Assembly: GCF_036700095.1 (NCBI RefSeq)
Contig: NZ_CP144918.1
Span: 1,365,001-1,429,000 of the forward strand
Origin: Pelagerythrobacter marensis
GTDB lineage: Bacteria; Pseudomonadota; Alphaproteobacteria; Sphingomonadales; Sphingomonadaceae
Direction: 5' to 3'
DNA: 64,000 bases
In this document: piece after piece, positions 8,742 through 17,736 of the stretch
How the letters are laid out: every line of letters starts with the position of its first letter
Position numbering within the stretch: position 1 is the stretch's first letter
Notes under the pieces: model-generated
Told to the model about the DNA's origin: nothing
Seen by the model: the letters and a program-made list of their open reading frames with translations, nothing else
The model's database searches: none
Position numbers and translations under genes: made by a program

Positions 8742-9176
8742 ATGACCAGTCCATCCCATCTTCCCGCCGCAGCGCTGGGCGCGCTCGGCCTGGCGCTCGC
8801 CGCCGCCTGCACCCCGGCGGCGGACGGGCCCGCGGGCGCCGGCGCAGCGCCGGCCGGCGCGCGCGAGTGTTTCGACGCGCGCTCGGTCACCGGCTATCGC
8901 TCCGCGCCCGACAGCGACGACGGGGCGGACCGGATCTATGTCGATGTCGGCGCGCGCGATACTTATCTGTTCGAGATGTTCGGCCGGTGCCCGGAACTGA
9001 ACTTCTCGTGGCGGATCGGCCTGCGCGACCGCGGGATCGGGCGGATTTGCCGGGGGATCGACGTGGACCTGGTCGTGCCCGACCCGGCCTACGGCACCCG
9101 GGTCTGCCCGGTGCGCATGATCCGCAAGCTCGGCCCCGACGAAGAAGGTGCGCGGCGCCGGCGCAGCGAGGATTAG
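8742..9176 (+). CDS. DUF6491 family lipoprotein
   Basis: A 144-residue protein with a lipoprotein signal ending LALAAACTP (lipobox C near residue 23). The mature part RECFDARSVTGYR ... YVDVGARDTYLFEMFGRCPEL ... GRICRGIDVDLVV ... CPVRMIRKL fits DUF6491, with paired cysteines. Periplasmic, function unknown. CGGAGG lies ten bases before ATG. Confidence 0.8.
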   Translation: MTSPSHLPAAALGALGLALAAACTPAADGPAGAGAAPAGARECFDARSVTGYRSAPDSDDGADRIYVDVGARDTYLFEMFGRCPELNFSWRIGLRDRGIGRICRGIDVDLVVPDPAYGTRVCPVRMIRKLGPDEEGARRRRSED

Positions 9177-9377
9177 GTGAATCGCCGCAGGTGTGCTAGA
9201 TGGGCGGCGCTGACGTCGAAAATTGCGACGGACTTCGGCTTTTGACGACCGCCTTTCGCCGCTTCGCGCGGCTCCGGCGCAACCCAGACGGCGACTTCCT
9301 TTCATTTGACGACCCGACGCACGACCGGCGGGCAATTCCGTCCGCCAGCAATACCGTTTCTTGAAAGGAAACACCCG

Positions 9378-9590
9378 ATGTCCAAGACTGGCACCGTAAA
9401 ATTCTTCAATGCCGACAAGGGTTATGGCTTCATCCAGCCCGACGACGGCTCGGCCGACAGCTTCGTTCACATCACCGCGGTCCAGGCCGCCGGCATGCAG
9501 TCGCTCGATAAGGATCAGCGCCTGAACTACGAAGTCGAGCGCGGCCGCAATGGCAAGGAAAGCGCGATCAACCTTTCCACCGCCGATTGA
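9378..9590 (+). CDS. Cold-shock protein, CspA family
   Basis: A 70-residue OB-fold protein. RNP1 is KGYGFIQP and RNP2 is SFVHITAVQ, both intact, so it should bind single-stranded RNA and act as an RNA chaperone. GAAAGGAAA precedes ATG. About 200 bases without a gene separate it from the DUF6491 gene, consistent with the long 5' leaders of cold-shock genes; no specific thermosensor is recognisable. Confidence 0.95.
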   Translation: MSKTGTVKFFNADKGYGFIQPDDGSADSFVHITAVQAAGMQSLDKDQRLNYEVERGRNGKESAINLSTAD

Positions 9591-9670
9591 TCCGGTCTGC
9601 CGGGCGCGCCCCACCCGGCCGCGCCCGGCATTCCATCCGCCCCCCATCCGCTCCGCAAAGGACTTCCCCG

Positions 9671-9895
9671 ATGAGCCAGGGTTTCGAATTCTACGAAGCA
9701 CGCGCCAACGAAGCGGCTGCCGAAGCGCGGGCCGCGGTGCTCGCCAACGTGCGCGACCGCGCGCTGCGTTCGGAAGCCACCTGGCGCTCGCTGGCCGACC
9801 AGGCGCGCGCCGTGGCGCAGGAGCGTATCCGGGTGGAGCACGAGAAGGCCGTCCGCCGTGCGGAAGAGGCGCTCGAAGCCTGCCCGCCGCAATAG
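9671..9895 (+). CDS. Small helical hypothetical protein
   Basis: A 74-residue protein, MSQGFEFYEARANEAAAEAR..., predicted almost entirely helical with many Ala, Arg and Glu and possible coiled-coil character. AAAGGA lies about ten bases upstream of ATG. Function not recognised. It follows the cold-shock gene by 80 bases in the same direction. Confidence 0.6.
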   Translation: MSQGFEFYEARANEAAAEARAAVLANVRDRALRSEATWRSLADQARAVAQERIRVEHEKAVRRAEEALEACPPQ

Positions 9896-9907
9896 GGCCT
9901 GCCCGCT

Positions 9908-10288
9908 TCAATAAGGCCAGCGGGCCGCGATCAGGCGGAAGGTGCCGCCGCCGCCCTCCATGCCGTCCCATCCGCAGCGGGCGATCACGTCGTTGCTTTC
10001 GCGCGCTTCGCGTCCGGGCGCGAGCGACCAGGTGACGTGATAGGTGCCGCCCGTCGGCCGCGCGGTCGACCCGCCGATCTCGACCACCATCGCCTCCACC
10101 CCCTCGCCGTCGTCGGCCCGCCCGACGATCCGCGCCGTGGACGCCTCCGGCAAGGCCCGGGTCTCCTCCGCCGGTCCGAAAGTGACGTGATCGGCCACGG
10201 TGCGGGCATAGCGCGGCGGATGGCGGGCCAGCAACGCCGCGCGTTCGCCCCGGTCGAGCTTCCAGCCGCACCAGAGTTGCTGCGTCAT
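9908..10288 (-). CDS. Hypothetical protein with two HVT motifs (2H phosphoesterase-like)
   Basis: A 126-residue protein. It has HVT at 34-36 (VADHVTFGPA) and again at 84-86 (TYHVTWSLAPG), each in a predicted strand and about 50 residues apart. That is the signature of 2H phosphoesterases (two H-x-T/S motifs), which act on 2',3'-cyclic phosphates of RNA or ADP-ribose products. The later RESNDVI block resembles RNA-repair associated domains. It is short for the fold, so assignment is tentative. Convergent with the preceding small gene; it overlaps none. Confidence 0.55.
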   Translation of the reverse strand: MTQQLWCGWKLDRGERAALLARHPPRYARTVADHVTFGPAEETRALPEASTARIVGRADDGEGVEAMVVEIGGSTARPTGGTYHVTWSLAPGREARESNDVIARCGWDGMEGGGGTFRLIAARWPY

Positions 10289-10298
10289 CGCCGCGGCC

Positions 10299-10409
10299 TC
10301 AACTGCCGGACGGTTCGCGGTCGAACAGCTTGCGCAGCTCGTCCTTGGCGTCTTCCAGCACCCGCTTCCGGTCGGGGGCGATCTCGTCCTGCGACCATTT
10401 CCCGCTCAT
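10299..10409 (-). CDS. Very small hypothetical protein
   Basis: A 36-residue charged protein, MSGKWSQDEIAPDRKRVLEDAK..., ending DREPSGS. GGAGAA precedes the ATG. It lies ten bases upstream of the 2H-like gene on the same strand, and could be co-translated with it. No family recognised. Confidence 0.45.
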   Translation of the reverse strand: MSGKWSQDEIAPDRKRVLEDAKDELRKLFDREPSGS

Positions 10410-10497
10410 TCGCGATTCTCCTTTCGACAGGCCAATCCGCCGCCTGCCGGGCCGTTCCCGCTGGCCATTGCGCGCGCGGGGGCATAGAATGGAGGGC

Positions 10498-10938
10498 ATG
10501 ACCCGTTCTTTCATCGCCGCCGCCGCCCTGCTGTCGCTCGCCGCCTGCCAGTCCGGACCCGAAGGGCCGGGCGGGACAGCGCGCGATGCGCCGGGTGAAG
10601 CGTTCTCCGATATCGGGGTGGACGAGACGGTGACCTTCACCGGCACCGAGCCGTTCTGGGGCGGCGAAGTCACCGGCCAGTCGCTGACTTATTCCACGCC
10701 CGAGAACATCGACGGCACCACGATCGCGGTCGAACGCTTCGCGGGCAACAACGGGCTCGGCTATTCGGGATCGCTCGACGGGCAGCCGTTCGACATGACC
10801 GTGACGCCCGGCGAATGCTCCGACGGGATGAGCGACCGGACCTATCCGTTCACGGTCACCTTGCGGATCGGCGAAGAGCAGCGGCACGGCTGCGCCTGGA
10901 GCGAAGACACGCCCTTCAGCGGTCCGGCGAACCCGTAA
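10498..10938 (+). CDS. COG3650-type lipoprotein
   Basis: A 146-residue protein with a lipoprotein signal [10 protein letters not shown] (C near 17). The mature domain holds [22 protein letters not shown] and [18 protein letters not shown], typical of a family of envelope lipoproteins related to COG3650 and often paired with lysozyme-inhibitor or META domains. Function unknown. GGAGG lies just before ATG. Its 3' end overlaps the convergent Mpo1-like gene by 23 bases. Confidence 0.7.
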   Translation: MTRSFIAAAALLSLAACQSGPEGPGGTARDAPGEAFSDIGVDETVTFTGTEPFWGGEVTGQSLTYSTPENIDGTTIAVERFAGNNGLGYSGSLDGQPFDMTVTPGECSDGMSDRTYPFTVTLRIGEEQRHGCAWSEDTPFSGPANP

Positions 10939-11260
10939 CGCCTGCCCGGTCGAGTTCGGGCCTCAGCCGGCCGGTCAGCCACAGCCACCACATCCGAAAG
11001 TCCGCGGCAAGGCTCCACAGCGGGTAGGTGAACGTCGCGGGGCGGTTCTTCTCGACGCCGAAATGGGCGACCCAGGCGAAGAAATAGCCCGCCACCGGCA
11101 GCGCCAGCAGCCACCACCAGCGCCCGGTCGCCAGGGCGAAGGCAGCGATCAGAACCACCAGCGTCGTGCCGACATAGTGCAGAGCGCGGGTGCGCGGCCG
11201 CGAATGCTCGCGCAAGTAGAACGGCCAGAATTCGGCAAAGGTGGAATAGGCGCGCGCCAT
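10916..11260 (-). CDS. Mpo1-like (DUF962) membrane protein
   Basis: A 114-residue membrane protein with two or three hydrophobic segments ([29 protein letters not shown]). Motifs [16 protein letters not shown] and [15 protein letters not shown] carry the conserved histidines of the Mpo1/DUF962 family, which in yeast is an iron-dependent dioxygenase of 2-hydroxy fatty acids. A bacterial role in alpha-oxidation is plausible but unproven. Start chosen at MARAYSTF. Confidence 0.85.
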   Translation of the reverse strand: MARAYSTFAEFWPFYLREHSRPRTRALHYVGTTLVVLIAAFALATGRWWWLLALPVAGYFFAWVAHFGVEKNRPATFTYPLWSLAADFRMWWLWLTGRLRPELDRAGVTGSPDR

Positions 11261-11318
11261 GGCGGCGATAATGCCACGCGCAGACGGCGCAGGCAAATCG
11301 CCGCCAACCGGCGGGAGA

Positions 11319-12779
11319 TCAGAACAGGCCCGGGGTCTCGCGCTGAGCCGGCGTGGGCCGGTCCGGCTGGAGCACCTCGCGCCGGGCGGTGATCGACCGG
11401 GCGGTCGGGTCGCGCAGCGCGGCCGTGGCGTCCCGGTCGCCGATCGCGCTGCACACGCCCGCCCCGCCGCGCAGGAAGGCGAGCGCCTGAGCGATCGAAG
11501 CTTCCCCCGGATCGCCCAGCGGACTGAGAATATCGTCGGTCGCGCGGCAGGTTACCGGCACCACGCTTGCCAGGCCGGTGAAGTATTCGCCCTGGCCGTC
11601 GGCATTCTCGGTCTTGAACGTCACCGCCCGCAGCCGGTCGTCGCAATTGCTGCGGTCGAAGGCATATTGGCCGACCGGCTTGCCGTATGTGTTCGTCCCC
11701 ACCAGCGCCATGTCGGTGCCGAGATAGGGGATGAAGGCATTGGTGACGAGTTCGCTGGCCGAGGCCGTGCCGCCGGTGCCGATGAAGGCGATCTTCGTGG
11801 CCGCGATCGACTGGTTCTGCGCGCCGAAAAGGTCGGTTTCGTTCTCGCTGGATTTCGAAGGCCGCAGCGTGGTGTGGCTGAAGACCTGGCCAACGTAGTC
11901 GCGGCCCATCAGGTCCCCCATCAGCTCCGCAATACGGACCAGCCCGCCGCCGTTGTATCGGAAATCGACAATCACTTCGGTCACGCCTTGCGCGCGAAAG
12001 TCGGCGAAGGCTTCGCGCAGGTCGGTTTCCGCCGGTCCGATGAAGGTCCGCAGGTTGATGTAGCCGACCTTCTTGCCGCCATCGTCGAGGACCTTGGCGC
12101 CATAGCGGTCGGACACGGGGTCGAGCGGATATTCCGCCTTGGTCACCGTGATCTGACGTTCGGTGCCGCTCGTTTCCCGGATTTGGAACACGCGCTGCAC
12201 GCCGGGATCGGACGGTCCGAGCGCGTCGATCACGGCCCGCGGCCCGCCCGACGCCATCAGGTCGGAGATGGTCTGCATCGAGGACGCGCTGGCCCCCACG
12301 GCCAGCAGTTCGACCCCGCGGTCGAGCCCCTGCGCCAGCCCCGGGCCGCCTTCGAACCCCTCGATCACGAACACGCGGTTGCTGCCGGTATCGTAGCCGA
12401 GGCGAATGCCGAAGCCTGCGTTGGAGCCCGAGTTGTAGTAGGCTTCTTCTTCCGCGATCGAAGTGATGTAGGTGAAGAAGCGATCCTTCGACTCGGCCCG
12501 GGCCGGTGCCACCAAGGCGTCGATATAGGATTGCAGATCGGTATAGGCGCTCTTGTTCACGCCGGTGTCGAGCAAGTCGGGGAAGAGGTACCATTCGTCG
12601 AGCACGGCGCGGACGAAATCCTGCCGCGCCGACAACGAGCATTCCGATGCGCCCGAGGTCGGCGTCGACGTCGGGTTGCTGCCGATCGGCCCACTGCCGC
12701 TGGAATCGCTCCCTCCGCCGCCGCAAGCGGCGAGCGAGCCTGCAAGAACGATGCTGAGCGCGGTGCGACCTCGACCCAT
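11319..12779 (-). CDS. S41 family peptidase, lipoprotein
   Basis: A 486-residue serine protease of the C-terminal processing (CtpA/tricorn) type. Lipobox LAACGG places the lipidated Cys at 19. A PDZ-like segment covers roughly residues 120-200, and the protease core holds [21 protein letters not shown] (Ser-340/342) and [11 protein letters not shown] (catalytic Lys). It should be anchored in the envelope and cleave periplasmic proteins or peptides. GGGAGGG precedes the start; a longer upstream frame lacks a ribosome site. Confidence 0.9.
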   Translation of the reverse strand: MGRGRTALSIVLAGSLAACGGGGSDSSGSGPIGSNPTSTPTSGASECSLSARQDFVRAVLDEWYLFPDLLDTGVNKSAYTDLQSYIDALVAPARAESKDRFFTYITSIAEEEAYYNSGSNAGFGIRLGYDTGSNRVFVIEGFEGGPGLAQGLDRGVELLAVGASASSMQTISDLMASGGPRAVIDALGPSDPGVQRVFQIRETSGTERQITVTKAEYPLDPVSDRYGAKVLDDGGKKVGYINLRTFIGPAETDLREAFADFRAQGVTEVIVDFRYNGGGLVRIAELMGDLMGRDYVGQVFSHTTLRPSKSSENETDLFGAQNQSIAATKIAFIGTGGTASASELVTNAFIPYLGTDMALVGTNTYGKPVGQYAFDRSNCDDRLRAVTFKTENADGQGEYFTGLASVVPVTCRATDDILSPLGDPGEASIAQALAFLRGGAGVCSAIGDRDATAALRDPTARSITARREVLQPDRPTPAQRETPGLF

Positions 12780-13024
12780 TATATACCCTCCCCTCGTGCC
12801 CCGGGGGCGTGCCGCAGGGCGGTTCGCGATGCCCCACGATGCCTGCCACCGGCGGGCTGCGCAAGCGGGTTGGCGTTGTAAAGTGCGAAAACGGCACGGT
12901 TTTTGGGCTCGTTTGGCCGAAATCGGGCTCTGATCGGTGGAAAACCCCGCATTTGCGCCGTACCGCTCTCGCGAGACCGGGCGGTTGCCCCTAGGCTGCA
13001 TCGCCTGAAACAACAGGAGTTCCG

Positions 13025-13630
13025 ATGTCGAGTACCGTCCCGTCCTGGCTTGCTGGAGCGCTCAAAGGCTCGGGTCCGGGTGACGGGCGCCTGACGATCG
13101 CACAGTTGGGCGACGAGCGCAGTCTGGCGCGCGGGGGCTTTGCTCTTTCCAGCCCGGCATTCGCGGACGGCGGCGAACTCGATCCCTGTTTCACCGCGGA
13201 CGAGGAGGATGCCGTCGCTCCCCCTCTCGAATGGACCGCACCGCCGCCGGGCACCCAGGAACTTGCCCTGGTGGTGGAGGATGCCGATGCGCCGGGCGAT
13301 TCCCCGCCGTGCCACTGGCTCGTGTGGGGGCTGGCCGGACAGCGCGGCAAGCTGCTCGAAGGCGAGGCGCCCCCGCGTGTCGGCAAGAATGCGCATCGCA
13401 ATTCCGAATGGCTCCTGCCGGAGCCGCCGCGGGAGGACGGGGCGCACCGGTATGTTTTCCAGCTTTTCGCCCTCGATCTGCCGTTGACGCTCATGCCCGG
13501 GGCCGGGCGCGACGATCTGGTCGCGGCGATGAAGAACCATGTCGTCGCGGTCGCGGCGCTGACGGGCAAGTACAAGCGCCAGCCCGAAGATGCGGGGGAA
13601 GGCGCTTGGGACGAAGACGATTTTGTGTAA
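13025..13630 (+). CDS. YbhB/YbcL family PEBP-like protein
   Basis: A 201-residue protein. ALVVEDADAPGDSPPCHWLVWGL, starting near residue 80, and the later GKNAHRNSEWLLPEPP and HRYVFQLFALD are the ligand-pocket blocks of phosphatidylethanolamine-binding proteins. No signal peptide is seen, so cytoplasmic. Bacterial members have no firmly known role. CAGGAG lies six bases before ATG. Confidence 0.9.
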   Translation: MSSTVPSWLAGALKGSGPGDGRLTIAQLGDERSLARGGFALSSPAFADGGELDPCFTADEEDAVAPPLEWTAPPPGTQELALVVEDADAPGDSPPCHWLVWGLAGQRGKLLEGEAPPRVGKNAHRNSEWLLPEPPREDGAHRYVFQLFALDLPLTLMPGAGRDDLVAAMKNHVVAVAALTGKYKRQPEDAGEGAWDEDDFV

Positions 13631-13663
13631 CCAGCAACAAGCCAAGAAGGAAAGGACCTTAAA

Positions 13664-13915
13664 ATGGCTGGCAAGAACAATGCACTGCAGAAGCCGGTGA
13701 CCCTGTCATCGGACCTCGAGAATGTCGTGGGCAAGGGGCCGATGACCCGCGCCCAGGTCACCTCGAAGGTGTGGGAATACATCAAGGCCAACGGGCTGCA
13801 GGATTCGCAGGACAAGCGGATGATCAATCCCGATGCCAAGCTGGGCGCGGTGATCGGCAATTCGCAGATCTCGATGTTCAAGATGACGGCTGCGGTGTCG
13901 AAGCACCTCAGCTGA
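13664..13915 (+). CDS. SWIB/MDM2 domain protein
   Basis: An 83-residue protein that is essentially one SWIB domain: MTRAQVTSKVWEYIKANGLQ, then DKRMINPDAKL and SMFKMTAAVSKHL. SWIB domains occur in eukaryotic chromatin remodellers and, in bacteria, in chlamydiae and alphaproteobacteria as small stand-alone proteins; bacterial function is not settled. AAGGAAAGGA lies about nine bases upstream of ATG. It follows the PEBP gene by 33 bases. Confidence 0.93.
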   Translation: MAGKNNALQKPVTLSSDLENVVGKGPMTRAQVTSKVWEYIKANGLQDSQDKRMINPDAKLGAVIGNSQISMFKMTAAVSKHLS

Positions 13916-13924
13916 TTGTGTCCG

Positions 13925-13958
13925 CCGGCGGCGTTGCGCCTGTCGCTGACGCCGCCGG
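13925..13958 (+). terminator. Hairpin after the SWIB gene
   Basis: Exact 10-bp arms CCGGCGGCGT (13925-13934) and ACGCCGCCGG (13949-13958) enclose a 14-base loop. No U tract follows, so it may stabilise the 3' end or act as a weak terminator. Confidence 0.45.
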
Positions 13959-14089
13959 ATACGGCGCGGCCCTGTGCCGCCCGGATCCGTTTCCCCGCCC
14001 GGCGACGGCCCTGCCGCCGACAGGCGTTGCCGCCGGGGCTGCCGGGATTTAACGCTCGGCACCCGGCGACGAAGGTTTATTGGGGGCTT

Positions 14090-14893
14090 ATGACAATCCG
14101 AACCGGCATCGGCGGGTGGACATATCCCGACTGGCGCGGCGGGACTTTCTATCCCGAGGGGCTGCGTCAGGCCGACGAGCTTTCCTATGCGGCGGAGCGG
14201 CTCGGCGCGATCGAAGTCAACGGCACGTTCTATCGCCTGCAGAAGCCGGAAAGCTTCGCCAAATGGCGCGACGAGACCCCGGCGGGGTTCGTCTTCGCGC
14301 TGAAAGGTTCGCGCTTCGTCACGAACCGCAAGGACCTGTCGCAAGCCGGCGAATCGATCGACAAGTTCATCGGGCAGGGCATTGCCGAACTGGACGACAA
14401 GCTCGGCCCGATCCTGTGGCAGCTGGCCAAGACCAAGCGTTTCGAACGCGACGAGACGGCCGCCTTCCTGGCGTTGCTGCCGGCCGAGGTCGCCGGGCTG
14501 CCGCTGCGCCATGCGATCGAAGTGGGGCACGACAGCTTTGCCTGCCCGCAATTCGTGGACCTTGCGCGCGAAGCGGGGGTCGCCATCGTCTGGTCCGAAG
14601 ACGAAGGACGCGCGCCGATCGCCGACCGCACTGCCGGATTCGCCTATCTGCGGTGCCAGAAGATGCGCTCCGAATGCGAAACGGGATACGATGGCGAGGG
14701 TCTGGCCCGGATCGCGGAGATGTGCCGCGAATGGGCGGCCGGGACGGCCCCCGACGGCCTGCCCTATGCCCACGACCGCGCCGGCAGCACGGGATATGGC
14801 GGAGACGTTTTCGCTTTCATGATCAACGGCGCCAAGGAGCGCGCGCCGGCCGCCGCAATGGCGCTCGCCGAACAACTGGAAGGGTTGCAATGA
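14090..14893 (+). CDS. DUF72 domain protein
   Basis: A 267-residue TIM-barrel-like protein of the YecE/DUF72 family: TGIGGWTYPDWRG at the N-terminus, EVNGTFYRLQKPESFAKW, FVFALKGSRFVTN, and PDGLPYAHDRAGS late. Function is unknown, although the fold suggests a nuclease or sugar-phosphate enzyme. Its stop overlaps the dipeptidase start (ATGA), so the two are translationally coupled. Confidence 0.93.
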   Translation: MTIRTGIGGWTYPDWRGGTFYPEGLRQADELSYAAERLGAIEVNGTFYRLQKPESFAKWRDETPAGFVFALKGSRFVTNRKDLSQAGESIDKFIGQGIAELDDKLGPILWQLAKTKRFERDETAAFLALLPAEVAGLPLRHAIEVGHDSFACPQFVDLAREAGVAIVWSEDEGRAPIADRTAGFAYLRCQKMRSECETGYDGEGLARIAEMCREWAAGTAPDGLPYAHDRAGSTGYGGDVFAFMINGAKERAPAAAMALAEQLEGLQ

Positions 14894-16164
14894 GAATACT
14901 GTCGTCGCTGTCGCTGACCGCGCTGATCCTGGCTTCGGCGGGAACCGTCTCCTCCGGCGCGCTCGCCCAGACGCCCGAACAGGTGGCCGAGGCCGCGCTG
15001 GAAGGGGCGCCGGTGTTCGACGGGCACAACGACGTGCCGATCCAGCTGCGCGCGCGCTTGCGCAACATGATCGGCGATTTCGACTTCGTCGATACGACCG
15101 ATACCGGCGCCGACCACGCCGACGGGCGCACGATGCACACCGATCTCACGCGCCTGCGCCAGGGGAAAGTCGGGGCGCAGTTCTGGTCGGTCTACGTCTC
15201 GGCCGCGCTGGACGAGCCCGCGGCGGTGCAGACGACGATCGAACAGATCGACGTGACCCGGCGCCTGATCGACCGCTATCCCGACAGGCTGGCCCTGGCC
15301 CTGACCGCCGACGATGTGGAGCGGGCCGTGGAAGAGGGCAGGATCGCCTCGCTGATGGGGATGGAGGGCGGCCATTCGATCGGGTCCAGCCTCGCGGTCC
15401 TGCGCCAGATGTACGCGATCGGCGCGCGCTATCTGACCCTGACCCATTCGCGCAACACGCCCTGGGCAGACAGCGCGACCGACGATCCCGAGCACGACGG
15501 GCTGACCGAGTTCGGCCGCCAGGTCGTGCGCGAGATGAACCGGCTCGGCATGCTGGTTGACCTCAGCCATGTCAGCGAGGCGACGATGGCCGACACGCTC
15601 GACATCGCCGTCGCTCCGGTGATCTTCAGCCACTCGGGCGCGCGGGCGATCAACGGCCATTCGCGCAACGTGCCCGATTCCATCCTGCGCCGCTTGCCGG
15701 AAAACGGCGGCGTGGTCATGGTCGTGGGCCTGCCGGGCTATCTCAGCGAAGACATGCGCCAGTGGAACGCGCGGCGCCAGGCGGAAAAGGCGCGGCTCGA
15801 ATCGCTGTGGCAGGGGCGCCCGGAGCAGGCCGCTGCGGCGCTCGAGGAATGGGACGCGGCCAATCCGGCGCCGGAGGCGACAATCGCCGACATGGCCGAT
15901 CATATCGATCACATTCGCGATATTGCCGGGATCGACCACATCGGGATCGGCGGCGATTACGACGGAATGCCGACGGGGCCGGTGGGGATGGAGGACGTGT
16001 CCGGCTATCCCGCGCTGTTCGTCGAGCTGGCGCGCCGCGGCTATAGCCAGGCCGATCTGGAAAAGATCGCGATGCGCAACGTGCTGCGCGTCATGCGCGC
16101 GGCGGAAGCGGTCGCCGCGGAGCAAGCGGACATGCCGCCGATCGAGACGCCGGTTCCCGAATAG
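14890..16164 (+). CDS. Membrane dipeptidase, peptidase family M19
   Basis: A 424-residue secreted enzyme; residues 1-27 are a signal peptide ending GALAQ. Zinc-site blocks are FDGHNDVP (H and D), MGMEGGHSIG (bridging Glu), LVDLSHVSE, and FSHSGARAINGHSRN, as in renal dipeptidases; IGIGGDYDG is the final motif. It should hydrolyse dipeptides or D-amino-acid containing dipeptides in the periplasm. Overlaps the DUF72 stop by four bases. Confidence 0.95.
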   Translation: MRILSSLSLTALILASAGTVSSGALAQTPEQVAEAALEGAPVFDGHNDVPIQLRARLRNMIGDFDFVDTTDTGADHADGRTMHTDLTRLRQGKVGAQFWSVYVSAALDEPAAVQTTIEQIDVTRRLIDRYPDRLALALTADDVERAVEEGRIASLMGMEGGHSIGSSLAVLRQMYAIGARYLTLTHSRNTPWADSATDDPEHDGLTEFGRQVVREMNRLGMLVDLSHVSEATMADTLDIAVAPVIFSHSGARAINGHSRNVPDSILRRLPENGGVVMVVGLPGYLSEDMRQWNARRQAEKARLESLWQGRPEQAAAALEEWDAANPAPEATIADMADHIDHIRDIAGIDHIGIGGDYDGMPTGPVGMEDVSGYPALFVELARRGYSQADLEKIAMRNVLRVMRAAEAVAAEQADMPPIETPVPE

Positions 16165-16189
16165 AGCCGGGCCGGCGTCCCGGAGGCGG

Positions 16190-16378
16190 TCAGTCGTCCG
16201 ACTTCTTCTCGGGCAGGCCTTCGCGGTCGGTTTCGGCCAGATCCTCCAGCTCGCTCTCGCTCATCGAATCGTACATCTGTTTCGATGCGCCCTGGAGTTC
16301 GGATACCTTCGTCTCGCCGCGCTTGGCGGAAAGCGCGGCGCCGGCGGCCTGTTGCTGGGCCTTCGATTGTGCGGGCAT
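16190..16378 (-). CDS. DUF3008 small protein
   Basis: A 62-residue hydrophilic protein that starts MPAQSKAQQQAAGAALSAKR and ends with a KQMYDSMSESELEDLAET block, which is the DUF3008 pattern. Function unknown; the family is frequent in alphaproteobacteria and linked with stress-gene neighbourhoods. GGAAAGGA precedes ATG. Convergent with the dipeptidase gene. Confidence 0.9.
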   Translation of the reverse strand: MPAQSKAQQQAAGAALSAKRGETKVSELQGASKQMYDSMSESELEDLAETDREGLPEKKSDD

Positions 16379-16428
16379 GATAGAATCCTTTCCTCGGTTC
16401 GCTACCGGCCCTTCTTCCCACCGATCGA

Positions 16429-16737
16429 TCAGGTGCCGACGCGGCCGGGTTCGTCGGCAGGGCTGTCGCCGCCTTCGGGGGCGCCTTCGATTTCCTCGAA
16501 CCGGTCGTCGACGATGCTGTCGGTTCCGGTATCGCGTTCGGATGCCTCGATCCGCCCGCTGACGGAGCCTTCGCTTTCGACTTCGCCCTGTGTCAGCGCG
16601 CCTGTCACCCAGATGACGGTCAGCGCCGCGATCGCCAGGAGAGTGCCGACGATCAGGACCCAGCGCACGACGCCTTCCTTGGAGCCGCCGCTCGCCTCGG
16701 TCTCGTTCATGTGAACCTCATCGCCCTGTCGTTCCAT
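16429..16737 (-). CDS. Single-pass membrane protein, hypothetical
   Basis: A 102-residue protein with one membrane helix (WVLIVGTLLAIAALTVIWVTGAL) near residues 25-48 and an acidic, low-complexity C-terminal tail rich in Glu, Asp and Gly. The start at MERQGDEVH has GGGAG nine bases upstream; a second ATG nine codons later is also possible. Function not recognised. It lies 50 bases upstream of the DUF3008 gene on the same strand. Confidence 0.6.
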   Translation of the reverse strand: MERQGDEVHMNETEASGGSKEGVVRWVLIVGTLLAIAALTVIWVTGALTQGEVESEGSVSGRIEASERDTGTDSIVDDRFEEIEGAPEGGDSPADEPGRVGT

Positions 16738-16847
16738 CGTTCTTGCTCCCGTAAAGCGACCCTGATGGGGCATTTACGTTCGGAGCGGGCGAACGTTCCT
16801 GCTGCCGGTGGCGGCCGCCGGCAGTGCGGCCGCGACGGAAACGGTCC

Positions 16848-17669
16848 TCAGTCGCGAAGCAGCTCGTTGATCCCGGTCTTCGCGCGCGTCTGGGCATCGA
16901 CGGTCTTGACGATGACCGCGCAGGCCAGCGAGGGGCCGCCGGCCGGGTCGGGCAGGGTGCCGGGCACCACCACCGAGTAGGGGGGGATTTTCCCGCGCGT
17001 GACCGCCCCGGTGGCGCGATCGACGATCTTGGTCGACTGGGTGATGAACACGCCCATCGCGACCACGCTGCCTTCGCCCACGATCACGCCTTCGACGATT
17101 TCCGAGCGCGCGCCGATGAAGCAGTTGTCGCCGATAATGGTGGGGTTGGCCTGCAGCGGTTCGAGCACGCCGCCGATTCCCGCGCCGGCGGAGATGTGGC
17201 AATTGCTCCCCACCTGGGCGCAGCTGCCGACCGAAGCCCAGGTGTCGACCATCGTGCCGTCGCCGACATAGGCGCCAATGTTGACGAAGCTGGGCATCAG
17301 CACCACGCCCCGGCCGATGTGGCTGCCGCGCCGGACGATCGCGCCGGGCACGACGCGGAAGCCTGCGGCGGCGAAGCGGGCATCGTCCCAGCCTTCGAAC
17401 TTGCTCGGCACCTTGTCGTAGGCGGGGGCACCCACTGCGCCCTCGATCACGGCGTTGTCGCGCAGGCGGAAGCTGAGCAGCACCGCTTTCTTCAGCCACT
17501 GGTTGACTTTCCATCCGCCCGCGCCGTCGGGTTCGGCCACCCGCGCCTCGCCGCTGTCGATCAGCGCGATCGCCGCTTCCACCTGCTCGCGGATTTCGCC
17601 CGACTGCGGGCCGATGTCTGCGCGGTTTTCCCAGGCGGCTTCGATGGCGGATTCGAGTTCGGCGGACAT
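16848..17669 (-). CDS. dapD: Tetrahydrodipicolinate N-succinyltransferase DapD
   Basis: A 273-residue enzyme of lysine and meso-diaminopimelate synthesis: it succinylates tetrahydrodipicolinate using succinyl-CoA. The C-terminal half is a left-handed beta-helix of hexapeptide repeats ([20 protein letters not shown] onward, [20 protein letters not shown]). Family motifs FEGWDDARF and [10 protein letters not shown] are present. Monocistronic by appearance. Confidence 0.97.
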   Translation of the reverse strand: MSAELESAIEAAWENRADIGPQSGEIREQVEAAIALIDSGEARVAEPDGAGGWKVNQWLKKAVLLSFRLRDNAVIEGAVGAPAYDKVPSKFEGWDDARFAAAGFRVVPGAIVRRGSHIGRGVVLMPSFVNIGAYVGDGTMVDTWASVGSCAQVGSNCHISAGAGIGGVLEPLQANPTIIGDNCFIGARSEIVEGVIVGEGSVVAMGVFITQSTKIVDRATGAVTRGKIPPYSVVVPGTLPDPAGGPSLACAVIVKTVDAQTRAKTGINELLRD

Positions 17670-17736
17670 GGCGGCGCTCCGGTGGATTGAAAGTGGCCCT
17701 GGCTGCTAGCCGCCTCGTGCCGGTGCGGCAAGAAAG

